Assembly (NCBI GenBank): GCA_025928435.1
Contig: JAICJM010000016.1
Coordinates: 1-33,409, forward strand
Direction of reading: 5' to 3'
Origin: Thermoleophilia bacterium
Lineage (GTDB): Bacteria; Actinomycetota; Thermoleophilia; Gaiellales; JAICJC01
Length of the DNA: 33,409 nt
Part shown: piece after piece, positions 24,121 through 32,166 of the stretch
Layout of the letters: each line of letters begins with the position of its first letter
Position numbering within the stretch: position 1 is the first letter of the stretch
Position numbers and translations under genes: made by a program
Notes under the pieces: model-generated
Databases searched by the model: none
What the model saw: the letters and a program-made list of their open reading frames with translations, nothing else
Told to the model about the DNA's origin: nothing

Positions 24121-25214
24121 CCGGCGAGCCTGAACATGTCAGTCAGCACGGCCTGGTCGATGCGGGCCTGCTCCGGTGGGGTGCGGCACTCCTCCGCGCC
24201 CAGCATGCAGCGGTGGAAGTGCATCAGCTCGCGCTGGTACGCCTCGTCGTAGGAGTCGAACGAGGCCACGTCGCGGCCGTCCGTGCCCGCGCGCGAGACG
24301 CTGTAGGTGGTCGGCGCCTGGCGTAGCCACGGCGAGGGGATCGAGAGCGCGCGGACGGAGTCGTCGAAGTAGAGCGTGATGCGCTCGTCGTACTCGTGCA
24401 GGGCGATCAGCTGGATCCAGGCGCTGTCCCAGCGGGCGCCGTTGCGCAGCCGCACCGAGCCGGTGAGTGCCTCGCCGGCCGCCCAGGCGTCGCCCGCGAT
24501 GACGGGGGCAGGCAGGGGCTCGCCCATCCGCGCCAGCATGCCGTGCACCATGTTCACCTGGTGGACGAGGCTCCCGAGGAAGCCGCCCGAGAAGGCCTTC
24601 ACGGCCGCCGGGGCATCGGTCCCGACCGCCGCGCGCACCTGTCCGGCCTCATCGGCCCGGCCCTGCTCGATCACCGCGGCCGGCACGTCGCTCCCCCGCG
24701 CGAGGTCCTCCGGCCCGAAGTAGGGGCCGAACTCCGGGTCGTGGACGAGCACGCTGACGTATCGCAACCCCTCCGTCGAGTCCGGCAGCTCCGAGACGAG
24801 CCGCTCGTAGGCGAGGTCGAAGCGGTTGTTGTATGCCACCTGCACGACCCGTCCGGCCCGGTCGCGGGCCGCGACGATCGCGTCGGCGTCGGCCGGCACG
24901 ATGCAGAGCGGCTTCTCGCACAGCACGTGCAGCCCGGCGTCGAGCGCCGCGAGCACCGTCCCGGCGTGCGCCGCGTTGGGCGAGCAGATCACCACGGCGT
25001 CCAGGCCCGCGCTGCCGATCGCCTCGTCAGCGGTCGCCACCCGCTCGGGGATCCCGAAGCGGTCGCCGACCCGTTCGCGCACCGACGGGCTCGGGTCGGC
25101 GACGACGGCGAGCTCGAACCGGTCGCGCAGGAGCGCCAGGTGCGGGAGGTGCATCGCCTGGGCGATCAGGCCCGCGCCGATCACCCCAACGAGCTTGCGG
25201 TCGCTCCCGGGCAT
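24114..25214 (-). CDS. Gfo/Idh/MocA-family dehydrogenase 3 (divergent substrate site)
   Basis: 366 residues from ATG at 25214. Nucleotide motif GVIGAGLIAQAMHLPHLALL at residues 9-28 and CEKPLCIVPADADAI near 100 are intact. The substrate region reads GGFLGSLVHQVNMVHGML, where relatives usually have an acidic HD pair after the first His; here Gln replaces Asp, and the upstream D-x-x-x-H pattern of dehydrogenases 1 and 2 is missing. It therefore belongs to a different subfamily, perhaps with another substrate or reaction direction. It is convergent with dehydrogenase 2 and divergent from the ABC binding protein, sharing the 94-bp upstream region with it. Confidence 0.9.
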   Translation of the reverse strand: MPGSDRKLVGVIGAGLIAQAMHLPHLALLRDRFELAVVADPSPSVRERVGDRFGIPERVATADEAIGSAGLDAVVICSPNAAHAGTVLAALDAGLHVLCEKPLCIVPADADAIVAARDRAGRVVQVAYNNRFDLAYERLVSELPDSTEGLRYVSVLVHDPEFGPYFGPEDLARGSDVPAAVIEQGRADEAGQVRAAVGTDAPAAVKAFSGGFLGSLVHQVNMVHGMLARMGEPLPAPVIAGDAWAAGEALTGSVRLRNGARWDSAWIQLIALHEYDERITLYFDDSVRALSIPSPWLRQAPTTYSVSRAGTDGRDVASFDSYDEAYQRELMHFHRCMLGAEECRTPPEQARIDQAVLTDMFRLAGE

Positions 25215-25274
25215 GACGCGCGCAAGCCTAGATGGTTTGAACCCGAGCGGCCCGGGGTAGGGGCGCGCCGTGTG

Positions 25275-25286
25275 GGTCATTTGACC
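25275..25286. promoter_or_regulatory. Inverted repeat GGTCA-TT-TGACC ahead of the CUT2 operon
   Basis: Perfect 5-bp arms in the divergent region between dehydrogenase 3 and the ABC binding protein, just ahead of the ribosome-binding site. It differs from the LacI operator, so another regulator may act here; no TGGAACGTTCCA copy is seen in this region. Short arms make chance possible. Confidence 0.3.
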
Positions 25287-25308
25287 TTGACAGTGGGAGG
25301 GCATCGCG

Positions 25309-26520
25309 ATGGAGAACTCACGCAGGCGGTTGCTTGCCATCGGGCTCGGCAGCGCCGTTCTGGCCGTGGCCGCGGCCTGCGGCTCGTCGGGCGGTAGCTC
25401 GAGCGGCAGCTCCGGCGGGACGGCGAACGTGCCGAACGTGAGCGTGTCGGCATTCACGTCGGACTTTTCGGAGATGAAAAAGCTGAAGGGCCTGGCCTCG
25501 CAGGGCAAGGGCATGGTCGGGGTGCTGCTCCCCGACACCACGACGTCGGCGCGGTATGTGGAGTTCGACGCGCCGTACCTGAAGCAGGCGTTCGAAGCCG
25601 CCGGGCTGAGCTCGAGCGACTTCAAGATCGACAACGCGCAGGGGAGCGCAAGCACGATGCAGCAGCAGGCGGAGGCGGACATCACGGCCGGCGCATCGGT
25701 GCTCCTGGTCGATCCGCTCGACCCAGGCTCGGGCGCCGCGATCGAGTCGAACGCCGAGTCGAAGGGCGTCAAGGTGATCGACTACGACCGCCTCGTCACG
25801 GGCGGTCCGGCCGATCGCTTCTACGTCAGCTTCGACAACGTCGAGGTCGGCAAGCTGATCGGGCAGGGCGCGGTCAGCTGCATTCAATCCTGGGGCGTGA
25901 AGAAGCCGAACATCCTCGTGATGGACGGCGACCCCACCGACAACAACGCGAAGCTGTTCGCCCAGGGCTACAACGGCGTGCTCGCCCCCCACTTCAAGGA
26001 CGGCTCGTATGTGAAGGTCGGCGAGCCGGCAGGCACGTGGGACCCGCCGACCGCCGCGACGACGTTCGAGCAGCAGTTCACCGCGCACAAGAACATCAAC
26101 GCGGTGATCACGCCGAACGACGACAACGCGAACGCGGTCATCTCGATCCTGCAGAAGAACAAGGTACCGCCGAAAACGTTCCCGACCACCGGCCAGGACG
26201 CGTCGCCCTCGGGGCTGCAGAACATCCTCAAGGGCTACCAGTGCGGCACGGTCTACAAGCCCATCTACGAGGAGGCCCAGGCCGCGGCAGCGCTCGCGCT
26301 CTACCTGCGCGCGGGCCTGAAGCCGCCGTCTACGCTGGTGAACTCGGAGACGATGGACACGAAGATCGGGAAGAACATCGCATCCGTCCTCACGGTCCCG
26401 CACTGGGTGACCACCGCCAACATGGCGTCGACCGTCGTGAAGGACGGCGCCGTCAAGGTGTCCGCCCTGTGCACCGGATCCGCTCTGCAGAGCGCCTGCC
26501 AATCGGCGGGCATCAGCTGA
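25309..26520 (+). CDS. Sugar ABC transporter substrate-binding lipoprotein, xylose/ribose (CUT2) type
   Basis: 403 residues. Tat-like signal SRRRLLAIG at residues 4-12 and lipobox VAAAC with Cys24, then a Gly/Ser linker. The mature protein has the periplasmic-binding fold of family PF13407: MVGVLLPDTTTSARYVEFDAPYL, QQAEADITAGASVLLVDPLDPGSG, then VKVIDYDRLVTGG and ITPNDDNANAVISIL. The D-Y-D-R-L and DxxxxxxxI patterns are xylose-binding-protein-like (XylF). GGAGG lies 8 bp before the ATG. It should capture a pentose or polyol for the downstream ATPase and permease. Confidence 0.94.
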   Translation: MENSRRRLLAIGLGSAVLAVAAACGSSGGSSSGSSGGTANVPNVSVSAFTSDFSEMKKLKGLASQGKGMVGVLLPDTTTSARYVEFDAPYLKQAFEAAGLSSSDFKIDNAQGSASTMQQQAEADITAGASVLLVDPLDPGSGAAIESNAESKGVKVIDYDRLVTGGPADRFYVSFDNVEVGKLIGQGAVSCIQSWGVKKPNILVMDGDPTDNNAKLFAQGYNGVLAPHFKDGSYVKVGEPAGTWDPPTAATTFEQQFTAHKNINAVITPNDDNANAVISILQKNKVPPKTFPTTGQDASPSGLQNILKGYQCGTVYKPIYEEAQAAAALALYLRAGLKPPSTLVNSETMDTKIGKNIASVLTVPHWVTTANMASTVVKDGAVKVSALCTGSALQSACQSAGIS

Positions 26521-26530
26521 CATCCGAACG

Positions 26531-26563
26531 GCGCCGGGCCGCCCTCGGAGGGTGACCCGGCGC
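26531..26563 (+). terminator. Intergenic hairpin between binding protein and ATPase genes
   Basis: Outer arms GCGCCGGG and CCCGGCGC (8 bp) enclose an inner stem GCCCT/AGGGT with a 3-base loop. No U tract follows. Such hairpins after binding-protein genes commonly stabilise the upstream message and lower expression of the transporter genes. Confidence 0.5.
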
Positions 26564-26583
26564 TGCGGCAGGTGAGCCAACAC

Positions 26584-27396
26584 ATGACCGAGACCACGAA
26601 CGACCAGGCGGCGAGCGCCGGCACGGACGGCGCGCCGCTCCTGCGCCTCCAGCACGTCTCGAAGAGCTTTGGCCCGGTGCAGGCCCTTGCCGGCGTCGAC
26701 TTCGACGTGCGCGCGGGTGAGGTGACCGCGCTCGTCGGCGACAACGGGGCCGGCAAATCGGTGCTCATCAAGTGCATCGCCGGCATCCACTCGCCCGACC
26801 ACGGCGAGATCGTGTGGGACGGGCGCCCGGTGCGGATCCGCACGCCGCGCGACGCCGCCGCCCTCGGGATCGACACCGTCTACCAGGACCTCGCCCTCTG
26901 CAACAACCTCGACATCGTCCAGAACATGTATCTCGGCCGCGAGCGGATGCACGGGATCGTGATGGACGAGGAGGCGATGGAGACGGAGGCAGCGAAGACC
27001 CTCTCCAGCCTGGCGGTGACAACCGTGCGGTCGATCCGCCAGCCGGTGGCGTCGCTCTCCGGCGGCCAGCGCCAGGCGATCGCGATCGCGAAGGCGGTGC
27101 TCTGGAACTCCAAGCTCGTGATCATGGACGAGCCGACCGCCGCGCTCGGCGTGGCCCAGACGCGGATGGTGCTCGACCTCGTCCGACGGCTGGCAGACCA
27201 GGGGCTCGCGGCCCTGATCGTCTCGCACAACATGAACGACGTCTTCGAGGTTGCCGACAGGATCGCCGTCCTGCGGCTGGGGCGGATGGTCGCGCTGCGG
27301 CCGGCATCCGAGCTCGACCCCCAGATCGCGGTCGACCTGATGACGACCGGCAAGTCGACCAGGACGCCCCAGCCGGCGTCCTCCCGGGAGGGCTGA
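26584..27396 (+). CDS. Sugar ABC transporter ATP-binding protein, single-domain CUT2 type
   Basis: 270 residues from ATG at 26584 (GTG at 26572 also in frame; AGGTGAG is better placed for the ATG). Walker A GDNGAGKS, Q-loop in DTVYQDLALCNNLDIVQNMYLGRE, signature LSGGQRQAIAIAKA, Walker B LVIMDEPTAALG and switch His in LIVSHNMNDVFEVADRI. It contains a single nucleotide-binding domain rather than the doubled XylG/RbsA form, as in the FrcA-type subgroup, so it should act as a homodimer. It lies 4 bp upstream of the permease. Confidence 0.93.
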   Translation: MTETTNDQAASAGTDGAPLLRLQHVSKSFGPVQALAGVDFDVRAGEVTALVGDNGAGKSVLIKCIAGIHSPDHGEIVWDGRPVRIRTPRDAAALGIDTVYQDLALCNNLDIVQNMYLGRERMHGIVMDEEAMETEAAKTLSSLAVTTVRSIRQPVASLSGGQRQAIAIAKAVLWNSKLVIMDEPTAALGVAQTRMVLDLVRRLADQGLAALIVSHNMNDVFEVADRIAVLRLGRMVALRPASELDPQIAVDLMTTGKSTRTPQPASSREG

Positions 27397-27400
27397 TCAG

Positions 27401-28708
27401 ATGTCGCAGGTCGACGATCCTGCCCACCGCGGCGACACGGCCGCCGACGAGGAGCTGACCGGGACGGCCGCGCGCAAGGCCGAGCTCGCCGTCCCCGCGG
27501 AGATCACCGCCGGGTCGGCGGGCGAGTACATGCGGGCCTCGGTCGCGCGGCTGAAGGCGGGCGAGAGCGGCGTGCTGCCGGTTGTGGGTGGCCTGATCAT
27601 CATCTCGATCCTGTTCCAGTCGCTCAACTCGAACTTCCTCACCGCCCAGAACCTGGTCAACCTGCTCGTCCAGGGTGCCGTGTTCAGCCTGCTGGCGATG
27701 GGCGAGGTGTTCGTGCTGCTCCTCGGCGAGATCGACCTCTCGGTCGGGTTCGTCGCCGCCATGAGCGGCGTGGTGATGGCCGACACCGTCGGGCCCAACT
27801 ACGGCTGGCCGTGGTGGGTCGCCATCGCCGCGGCGCTGCTCGTCTGCGCCGGCATCGGCCTCGTCCAGGGCCTGATCATCACCCGCATCGGCCTGCCCTC
27901 GTTCGTCGTGACGCTGGCGGGGCTCCTGTTCTGGCAGGGGATGATGCTGCACATCCTCGGAAACGGCGGGACGATCCCGATCAACGAGTCGATCATCAAC
28001 GACCTCACGAGCTCGAACCTGACGAACACCATGGGGTGGATCGTGCTCCTGGTGATCCTGGTGATCTACGCCGCGCTCCTCTGGAGACGCGACGCCAAGC
28101 GCCGTGGTTCCGGCCTGGTGGCGCCGCCGCCGACGGTGACACTGCTGAAGATCGCCGCAGCCGTTGCCGCCGGCGTCGCCCTCGTCCTGCTCTGTAACGC
28201 CGACCGTGGCATCCTCGAGCCGATCTCAGGCGTCCCCTGGGTCGTCCTGCTGGTGCTCGGCGTGCTCGCGGCGTGGACGTTCCTGCTCGGGCGCACGAAG
28301 CTCGGCCGCTACCTGTACGCGATCGGCGGGAGCGCCGAGGCCGCCCGCCGGGCCGGGATCAGCGTTGCCTGGGTGCGCACGTCGGCGTTCGTGCTGTGCT
28401 CGCTGACGGCGGGCATCGCCGGCGTCGTCTATGCGTCGCGGCTGCGCTCGATCTCGACCACCGTCGACGGCGGCACGCTCATCCTCTACGGGATCGCGGC
28501 CGCGGTGATCGGCGGGACGAGCCTCATGGGCGGCCGTGGCAAGGCGCTCCACGGCGTGCTCGGCGGCATCGTGATCGCCGCGATCGACAACGGCATGGGG
28601 CTGCTCGGCTACGCCGCGGCGACCAAGTTCATGGTCACGGCGTTCGTCCTGCTCGCCGCCGTCACGATCGACGCGCTCACCCACCGGGGCCGTCCCGCCG
28701 GCACGTGA
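27401..28708 (+). CDS. Sugar ABC transporter permease, XylH-like
   Basis: 435 residues. A 55-residue hydrophilic N-terminus precedes about ten helices. CUT2 permease marks are NFLTAQNLVNLLVQGAVFSLLAMGEVFVLLLGEIDLSVG, LPSFVVTLAGLLFWQGMMLHILG and the C-terminal GGTSLMGGRGKALHGVLGGIVIAAIDNGMGLLG. The length and the inserted cytoplasmic loop (WRRDAKRRGSGLVAPPP) are typical of the xylose-type group. It completes the three-gene importer. The stop codon lies in a hairpin shared with the convergent phosphoesterase gene. Confidence 0.94.
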   Translation: MSQVDDPAHRGDTAADEELTGTAARKAELAVPAEITAGSAGEYMRASVARLKAGESGVLPVVGGLIIISILFQSLNSNFLTAQNLVNLLVQGAVFSLLAMGEVFVLLLGEIDLSVGFVAAMSGVVMADTVGPNYGWPWWVAIAAALLVCAGIGLVQGLIITRIGLPSFVVTLAGLLFWQGMMLHILGNGGTIPINESIINDLTSSNLTNTMGWIVLLVILVIYAALLWRRDAKRRGSGLVAPPPTVTLLKIAAAVAAGVALVLLCNADRGILEPISGVPWVVLLVLGVLAAWTFLLGRTKLGRYLYAIGGSAEAARRAGISVAWVRTSAFVLCSLTAGIAGVVYASRLRSISTTVDGGTLILYGIAAAVIGGTSLMGGRGKALHGVLGGIVIAAIDNGMGLLGYAAATKFMVTAFVLLAAVTIDALTHRGRPAGT

Positions 28709-28727
28709 GCCGTCTACGGCGTGCCGG
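28698..28727. terminator. Bidirectional hairpin over convergent stop codons
   Basis: Outer arms CCGGCACG and CGTGCCGG (8 bp, perfect) enclose an inner CCG-TCTA-CGG hairpin. The TGA of the XylH-like gene and the stop of the phosphoesterase gene both fall inside. Confidence 0.55.
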
Positions 28728-30150
28728 GCAGGAGGCCGGCGTGCCGCATCAGCATCGCGAACTTCAGGAAGTCGGACTGGAAGTCGTGGAGGACCATCTC
28801 GTGGCCGGTACCGTCGACGGCCGGTGACTGCCCGCCCACGGTCGGTCGGCGGCGTGCACGCGCCTCGAGCCTCCGGCCGGCCAGCACCTCGTGGAGGTAG
28901 CTGTGGCTGGGGATGTCGTTGCGGACAGAGTCTCCGACGCAGCCACTGACGTCTGCCGCCCCCGACGCTCGCTTCCCCATCTTGGCGAGGGCCTGGTCGG
29001 GCTTGGCAGCAAAGCGTCGCAGGATCGTCGCGATCAGGCTCGTGTGGTCGAACTGCGTGTGGCAGACCTCCTGGCGGACACGTGGCCCGACCACGAACGC
29101 CGGTACGCGGACACCGAGGGTTGGATACTTCGACCCGTCGCCGGCCTTGACCTTCGGCGGCTTGACGTGGTCGTAGAACCCGCCGTGCTCGTCGTAGGTG
29201 ATGATGAGCAGGGTGTTGTCCCAGTTCGGGCTCCGGGCGAGGGAGTCGTACAGGGTGAGGACGAGCTGCTGTCCGGCGTGGATATGCGACGGCGGGTGGT
29301 CGTCGTCGGACGACGTGTCGAACACCTTCAGGTTGACGAAGTTCGGGTCGATCCAGGAGACCTTGCGCAGCCGGCCGTTGGCGGCGTCGTCGAGGAAGCT
29401 GTCGTCGAGAACGATCGGCAGCTCGCCGAGCTGCACGCCGAGGCCGATCTCCTTCTTGTCGAACCAGGCGAAGTTGTCCCGGCCGAGGTTCGGGAACGAG
29501 CGGTACTTCCCGTCGACCGCACGCAGCGTCGCCGGATCGTGGGAGTACCAGCGCCAGTCGCCGTCCTGCAGTTGTCTCGTGAACGCCGGAAGGTCGTAGA
29601 TCGGAGCCTTTGCGAACTCCGATTTCACGCTTTCCGGTAACCATGACAGCAGTCCTCCCAGGCCGGCGCCGATCGGATCCGCCTCCTGTCCCGCGATCGA
29701 GTAGAGCCGGTTCGGCATCGTGTCGCCCGGAATGGAGCTGTGCCAGGCGTCGCAGACGCAGAAGTTGCGTGCGAGGAAGTCGTAGACGGGCAGGTGCTGG
29801 GCGGTGTAGTGGCCCATGACGTACCCGGGATCCGGGGGCGGATTGACCTTCCGCTCCGCCATCCATTTCTCGAAGTTGCGCACGAAGCCGCTGTTCGATG
29901 TCCGCAGCTGCTCCTTGACGCAGTCCGGCGCGTGGCAGGGGTCGTAGCTGTCGGCGAACGGCTCCGGTGGATACGAATAGACGCGGTGCTCGTTCCCGGC
30001 CTTGTCCGTGTTCGTCTCGGTGCCCACGAGCCCGTTGACGTCCGGCAGGCCGTCGTTCATGAGATACCCGAGCATGTGGTCGAACGAGCGGTTTTCCATC
30101 ATCAGGACCACGATGTGCTCGATGTCTTGGAGCGGTCCGATGTCAGCCAC
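28714..30150 (-). CDS. Phospholipase C/acid phosphatase (phosphoesterase family PF04185) without signal peptide
   Basis: 478 residues. The metal-site motif MMENRSFDHMLGY is at residues 17-29, followed by DAWHSSIPGDTMPNRLYSIAGQ near 135-160 and LLIITYDEHGGFYDHVKPP near 325, all characteristic of the PLC/AcpA family. The C-terminus continues with VRVPAFVVGPRV and FDHTSLIATILRRF. Well-studied members are exported by Tat, but this one begins directly with MADIGPLQDIEHIVVLMMEN and has no signal peptide, so it is probably cytoplasmic or membrane-associated through the protein encoded 18 bp upstream. The substrate could be a phospholipid, nucleotide or phosphoester. Confidence 0.9.
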   Translation of the reverse strand: MADIGPLQDIEHIVVLMMENRSFDHMLGYLMNDGLPDVNGLVGTETNTDKAGNEHRVYSYPPEPFADSYDPCHAPDCVKEQLRTSNSGFVRNFEKWMAERKVNPPPDPGYVMGHYTAQHLPVYDFLARNFCVCDAWHSSIPGDTMPNRLYSIAGQEADPIGAGLGGLLSWLPESVKSEFAKAPIYDLPAFTRQLQDGDWRWYSHDPATLRAVDGKYRSFPNLGRDNFAWFDKKEIGLGVQLGELPIVLDDSFLDDAANGRLRKVSWIDPNFVNLKVFDTSSDDDHPPSHIHAGQQLVLTLYDSLARSPNWDNTLLIITYDEHGGFYDHVKPPKVKAGDGSKYPTLGVRVPAFVVGPRVRQEVCHTQFDHTSLIATILRRFAAKPDQALAKMGKRASGAADVSGCVGDSVRNDIPSHSYLHEVLAGRRLEARARRRPTVGGQSPAVDGTGHEMVLHDFQSDFLKFAMLMRHAGLLPGTP

Positions 30151-30168
30151 GGCAATACCTCCAGTTCG

Positions 30169-31104
30169 TTACGCGTCCCCGGGTGGCGGTGGTTGGGCGT
30201 TTCGGGCCTGGTCGCCTTCACCCTTACGGGTCGCGTTCGTCGCCGGCGGCGGCGTGCCGGTCGCGCGCACCCGGGCGAGCTTGGAGAGCGTGTCGAACCA
30301 GAACGGCGCGCCGAGCGAGATGGCGAGAAACGTGAGCAGCCAGCCGGCCGGGGCGACGGCGATCGTCCACCAGCCCGAGTAGCCACCGTGATGTGCCCAG
30401 CCGAGCGGCGGTGCGAAGTTGCTGTCCAATCGGGTGAGCGCCTCGTTCGCCGTGGCGGACGCCGATGCACTTCCCGCCTGGGCGACGATCACATCGCGGC
30501 GGGCAGGGTCGCGGTAGAGGCTGTCCACCATCCGAAGCGTGTTCGCGTTGAGCGCGACGACGAGCACGATGGCTGTCAACCACACGATCTGCTGCGACCA
30601 TCGTCGGTACACGCCCGACAACCGCTCCATCTGGTCGTCGAACCACGCTTCCGCCTCGTGGCGGAATCGCGCGGCGTCCTCGCCCGACCGGTGGTAGATG
30701 GGGAGCAGCGCGTTGCCGACCGTCGTGTCCTTGATACGCGGATTCCGTAGCTGCGCGCCGATGGCTTTCCAGGTGTCCTCGCCGACCTTCCCGGCGCCCC
30801 CGGCAGCCGTCGCAAGCCCGAGCGTCGCGCCGATGAAATGGCTCGAGGGGATGTAGCTCGGACGTCCGCCGCCGCTCGATACCGAAAGTGCGCTGATCAC
30901 CGGCGACCCATAGAACTCGCGAAGGGCATCCTCCTTGTCCCTGTGTGCGTTCGACAACATCTCGCCGATCCAGGCTTCAAGGGTTCGCGCGCGCTGGTTC
31001 CTGAGATGCGCGATCCCCTCGGTCGCCGCGGTCGCGATGATGCTCAGGAAGAAGTAGGTGAGCGCAAGCGCAATCGCGACATCGAGGGCCGGGAAGCTCT
31101 GCAT
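30169..31104 (-). CDS. Membrane protein of unknown function, paired with the phosphoesterase
   Basis: 311 residues from ATG 31104 (a GTG at 31107 directly precedes it). I do not recognise the family. Hydrophobic helices are at residues about 8-30 (VAIALALTYFFLSIIATAATEGI), 172-190 (IVWLTAIVLVVALNANTL) and 247-275 (WWTIAVAPAGWLLTFLAISLGAPFWF). The long loop between the first two carries charged helices (EAEAWFDDQMERLSGVYRRW). The tail is Pro/Thr-rich and polar. It is the first gene of a two-gene transcript with the signal-less phosphoesterase, which suggests that it anchors or controls that enzyme; this is inference. Confidence 0.7.
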   Translation of the reverse strand: MQSFPALDVAIALALTYFFLSIIATAATEGIAHLRNQRARTLEAWIGEMLSNAHRDKEDALREFYGSPVISALSVSSGGGRPSYIPSSHFIGATLGLATAAGGAGKVGEDTWKAIGAQLRNPRIKDTTVGNALLPIYHRSGEDAARFRHEAEAWFDDQMERLSGVYRRWSQQIVWLTAIVLVVALNANTLRMVDSLYRDPARRDVIVAQAGSASASATANEALTRLDSNFAPPLGWAHHGGYSGWWTIAVAPAGWLLTFLAISLGAPFWFDTLSKLARVRATGTPPPATNATRKGEGDQARNAQPPPPGDA

Positions 31105-31251
31105 CACGACAACCGCCTGTCATGACACACGCGAATGCGATCACTCCTTGCCCGAAGGACGATGAGTAGGCCCGCCCTGCGCTTCGGGAAAGCCACCCTA
31201 CCCCGCGTCCGCGTCCCATGTCAACGTCCTGCCCGGGTGGCGGGCGCTCCC

Positions 31252-31257
31252 TATACT
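31252..31257 (+). promoter_or_regulatory. -10 box TATACT of a leaderless promoter
   Basis: TATACT ends 6 bases before the ATG at 31264, and there is no ribosome-binding site, so transcription probably starts at or next to the A of the start codon. No clear -35 is visible. The rest of the 31105-31263 divergent region shows nothing else I can support. Confidence 0.5.
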
Positions 31258-31263
31258 CGGGCC

Positions 31264-32166
31264 ATGGCGGCGGAGACGAGCGCGATCTCCCTGCGGGGGG
31301 TGGTCAAGCGGTTCGGCCCGGTGACCGCCGTCGACGGGCTCGACCTGGAGGTGCCGGCCGGCACCTGCTTCGGCCTGCTCGGGCCGAACGGCGCGGGCAA
31401 GTCGACGACCATGCGGATGCTGACCGGGCAGGCGCGGGCCGACACGGGCGAGATCCGGGTGCTGGGCCACCACCTGCCGGGGGGCTCCAAGCAGGCGCGG
31501 ATCGAGATGGGCGTCGTCCCCCAGCTCGACAACCTCGACGTCGAGCTCACCGCCCGCCAGACGCTCGCCGTGTTCGCGCGCATCTACCGGGTGCCCGGCC
31601 GCGACCGGCGGGACGCCGTCGACCGGGCCCTGCGGATCGCCAACCTCACCGGGCGCGCCGACACGAAGGTGTCGGAGCTCTCCGGCGGGATGCGGCGCCG
31701 GCTCCTGATCGCGCGCGGGCTGATCCACGAGCCGCGACTCGTCCTGCTCGACGAGCCGACGGTCGGCCTCGACCCGCAGGTGCGTCAGGAGCTGTGGGGC
31801 CTGATCGACCGCCTCCGCGCGTCCGGCGTGACCGTGCTGATGTCGACGCACTACATCGAGGAGGCGGAGCGGCTCGCCGACATCGTGGCGGTCATGTCCC
31901 ACGGGCGCATCGTTGCGCTGGGGCGGCCCGAGGAGGTCGTCCGCGCCGAGGCCGGCGAGCAGGCGCTCGAGGTGTACGGGCCGCCCGAGCACCTCGAGTC
32001 GGTGACGCGCCATGCCGGCGAGGCCGGGTGGCGCACGCGCCGCAGCGGGCCGGCGGTCGTGATCATGCGGGCCGAGCTCCTGGACGGGGACGCGCCCGAC
32101 GGCGTCCGCCGCCCGGCGAACCTCGAGGACGCGTTCGTCATGCTGACGGGGGAGGAGATCGAGTGA
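31264..32166 (+). CDS. ABC exporter ATP-binding protein, DrrA/NodI-like
   Basis: 300 residues. Walker A GPNGAGKST near residue 40, Q-loop GVVPQLDNLDVELTARQTL, signature ELSGGMRRRLLIARGLIHEPRLVLLDEPTVGLDPQ and switch His in LMSTHYIEEAERLAD. The GVVPQLDNLD form and the C-terminal NLEDAFVMLTGEEIE are typical of the NodI/DrrA export ATPases. It drives the permease that overlaps its stop codon. The substrate could be a drug, lipid or glycolipid. The first part of the frame (31135-31263) is discarded because the TATACT box lies there. Confidence 0.92.
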   Translation: MAAETSAISLRGVVKRFGPVTAVDGLDLEVPAGTCFGLLGPNGAGKSTTMRMLTGQARADTGEIRVLGHHLPGGSKQARIEMGVVPQLDNLDVELTARQTLAVFARIYRVPGRDRRDAVDRALRIANLTGRADTKVSELSGGMRRRLLIARGLIHEPRLVLLDEPTVGLDPQVRQELWGLIDRLRASGVTVLMSTHYIEEAERLADIVAVMSHGRIVALGRPEEVVRAEAGEQALEVYGPPEHLESVTRHAGEAGWRTRRSGPAVVIMRAELLDGDAPDGVRRPANLEDAFVMLTGEEIE

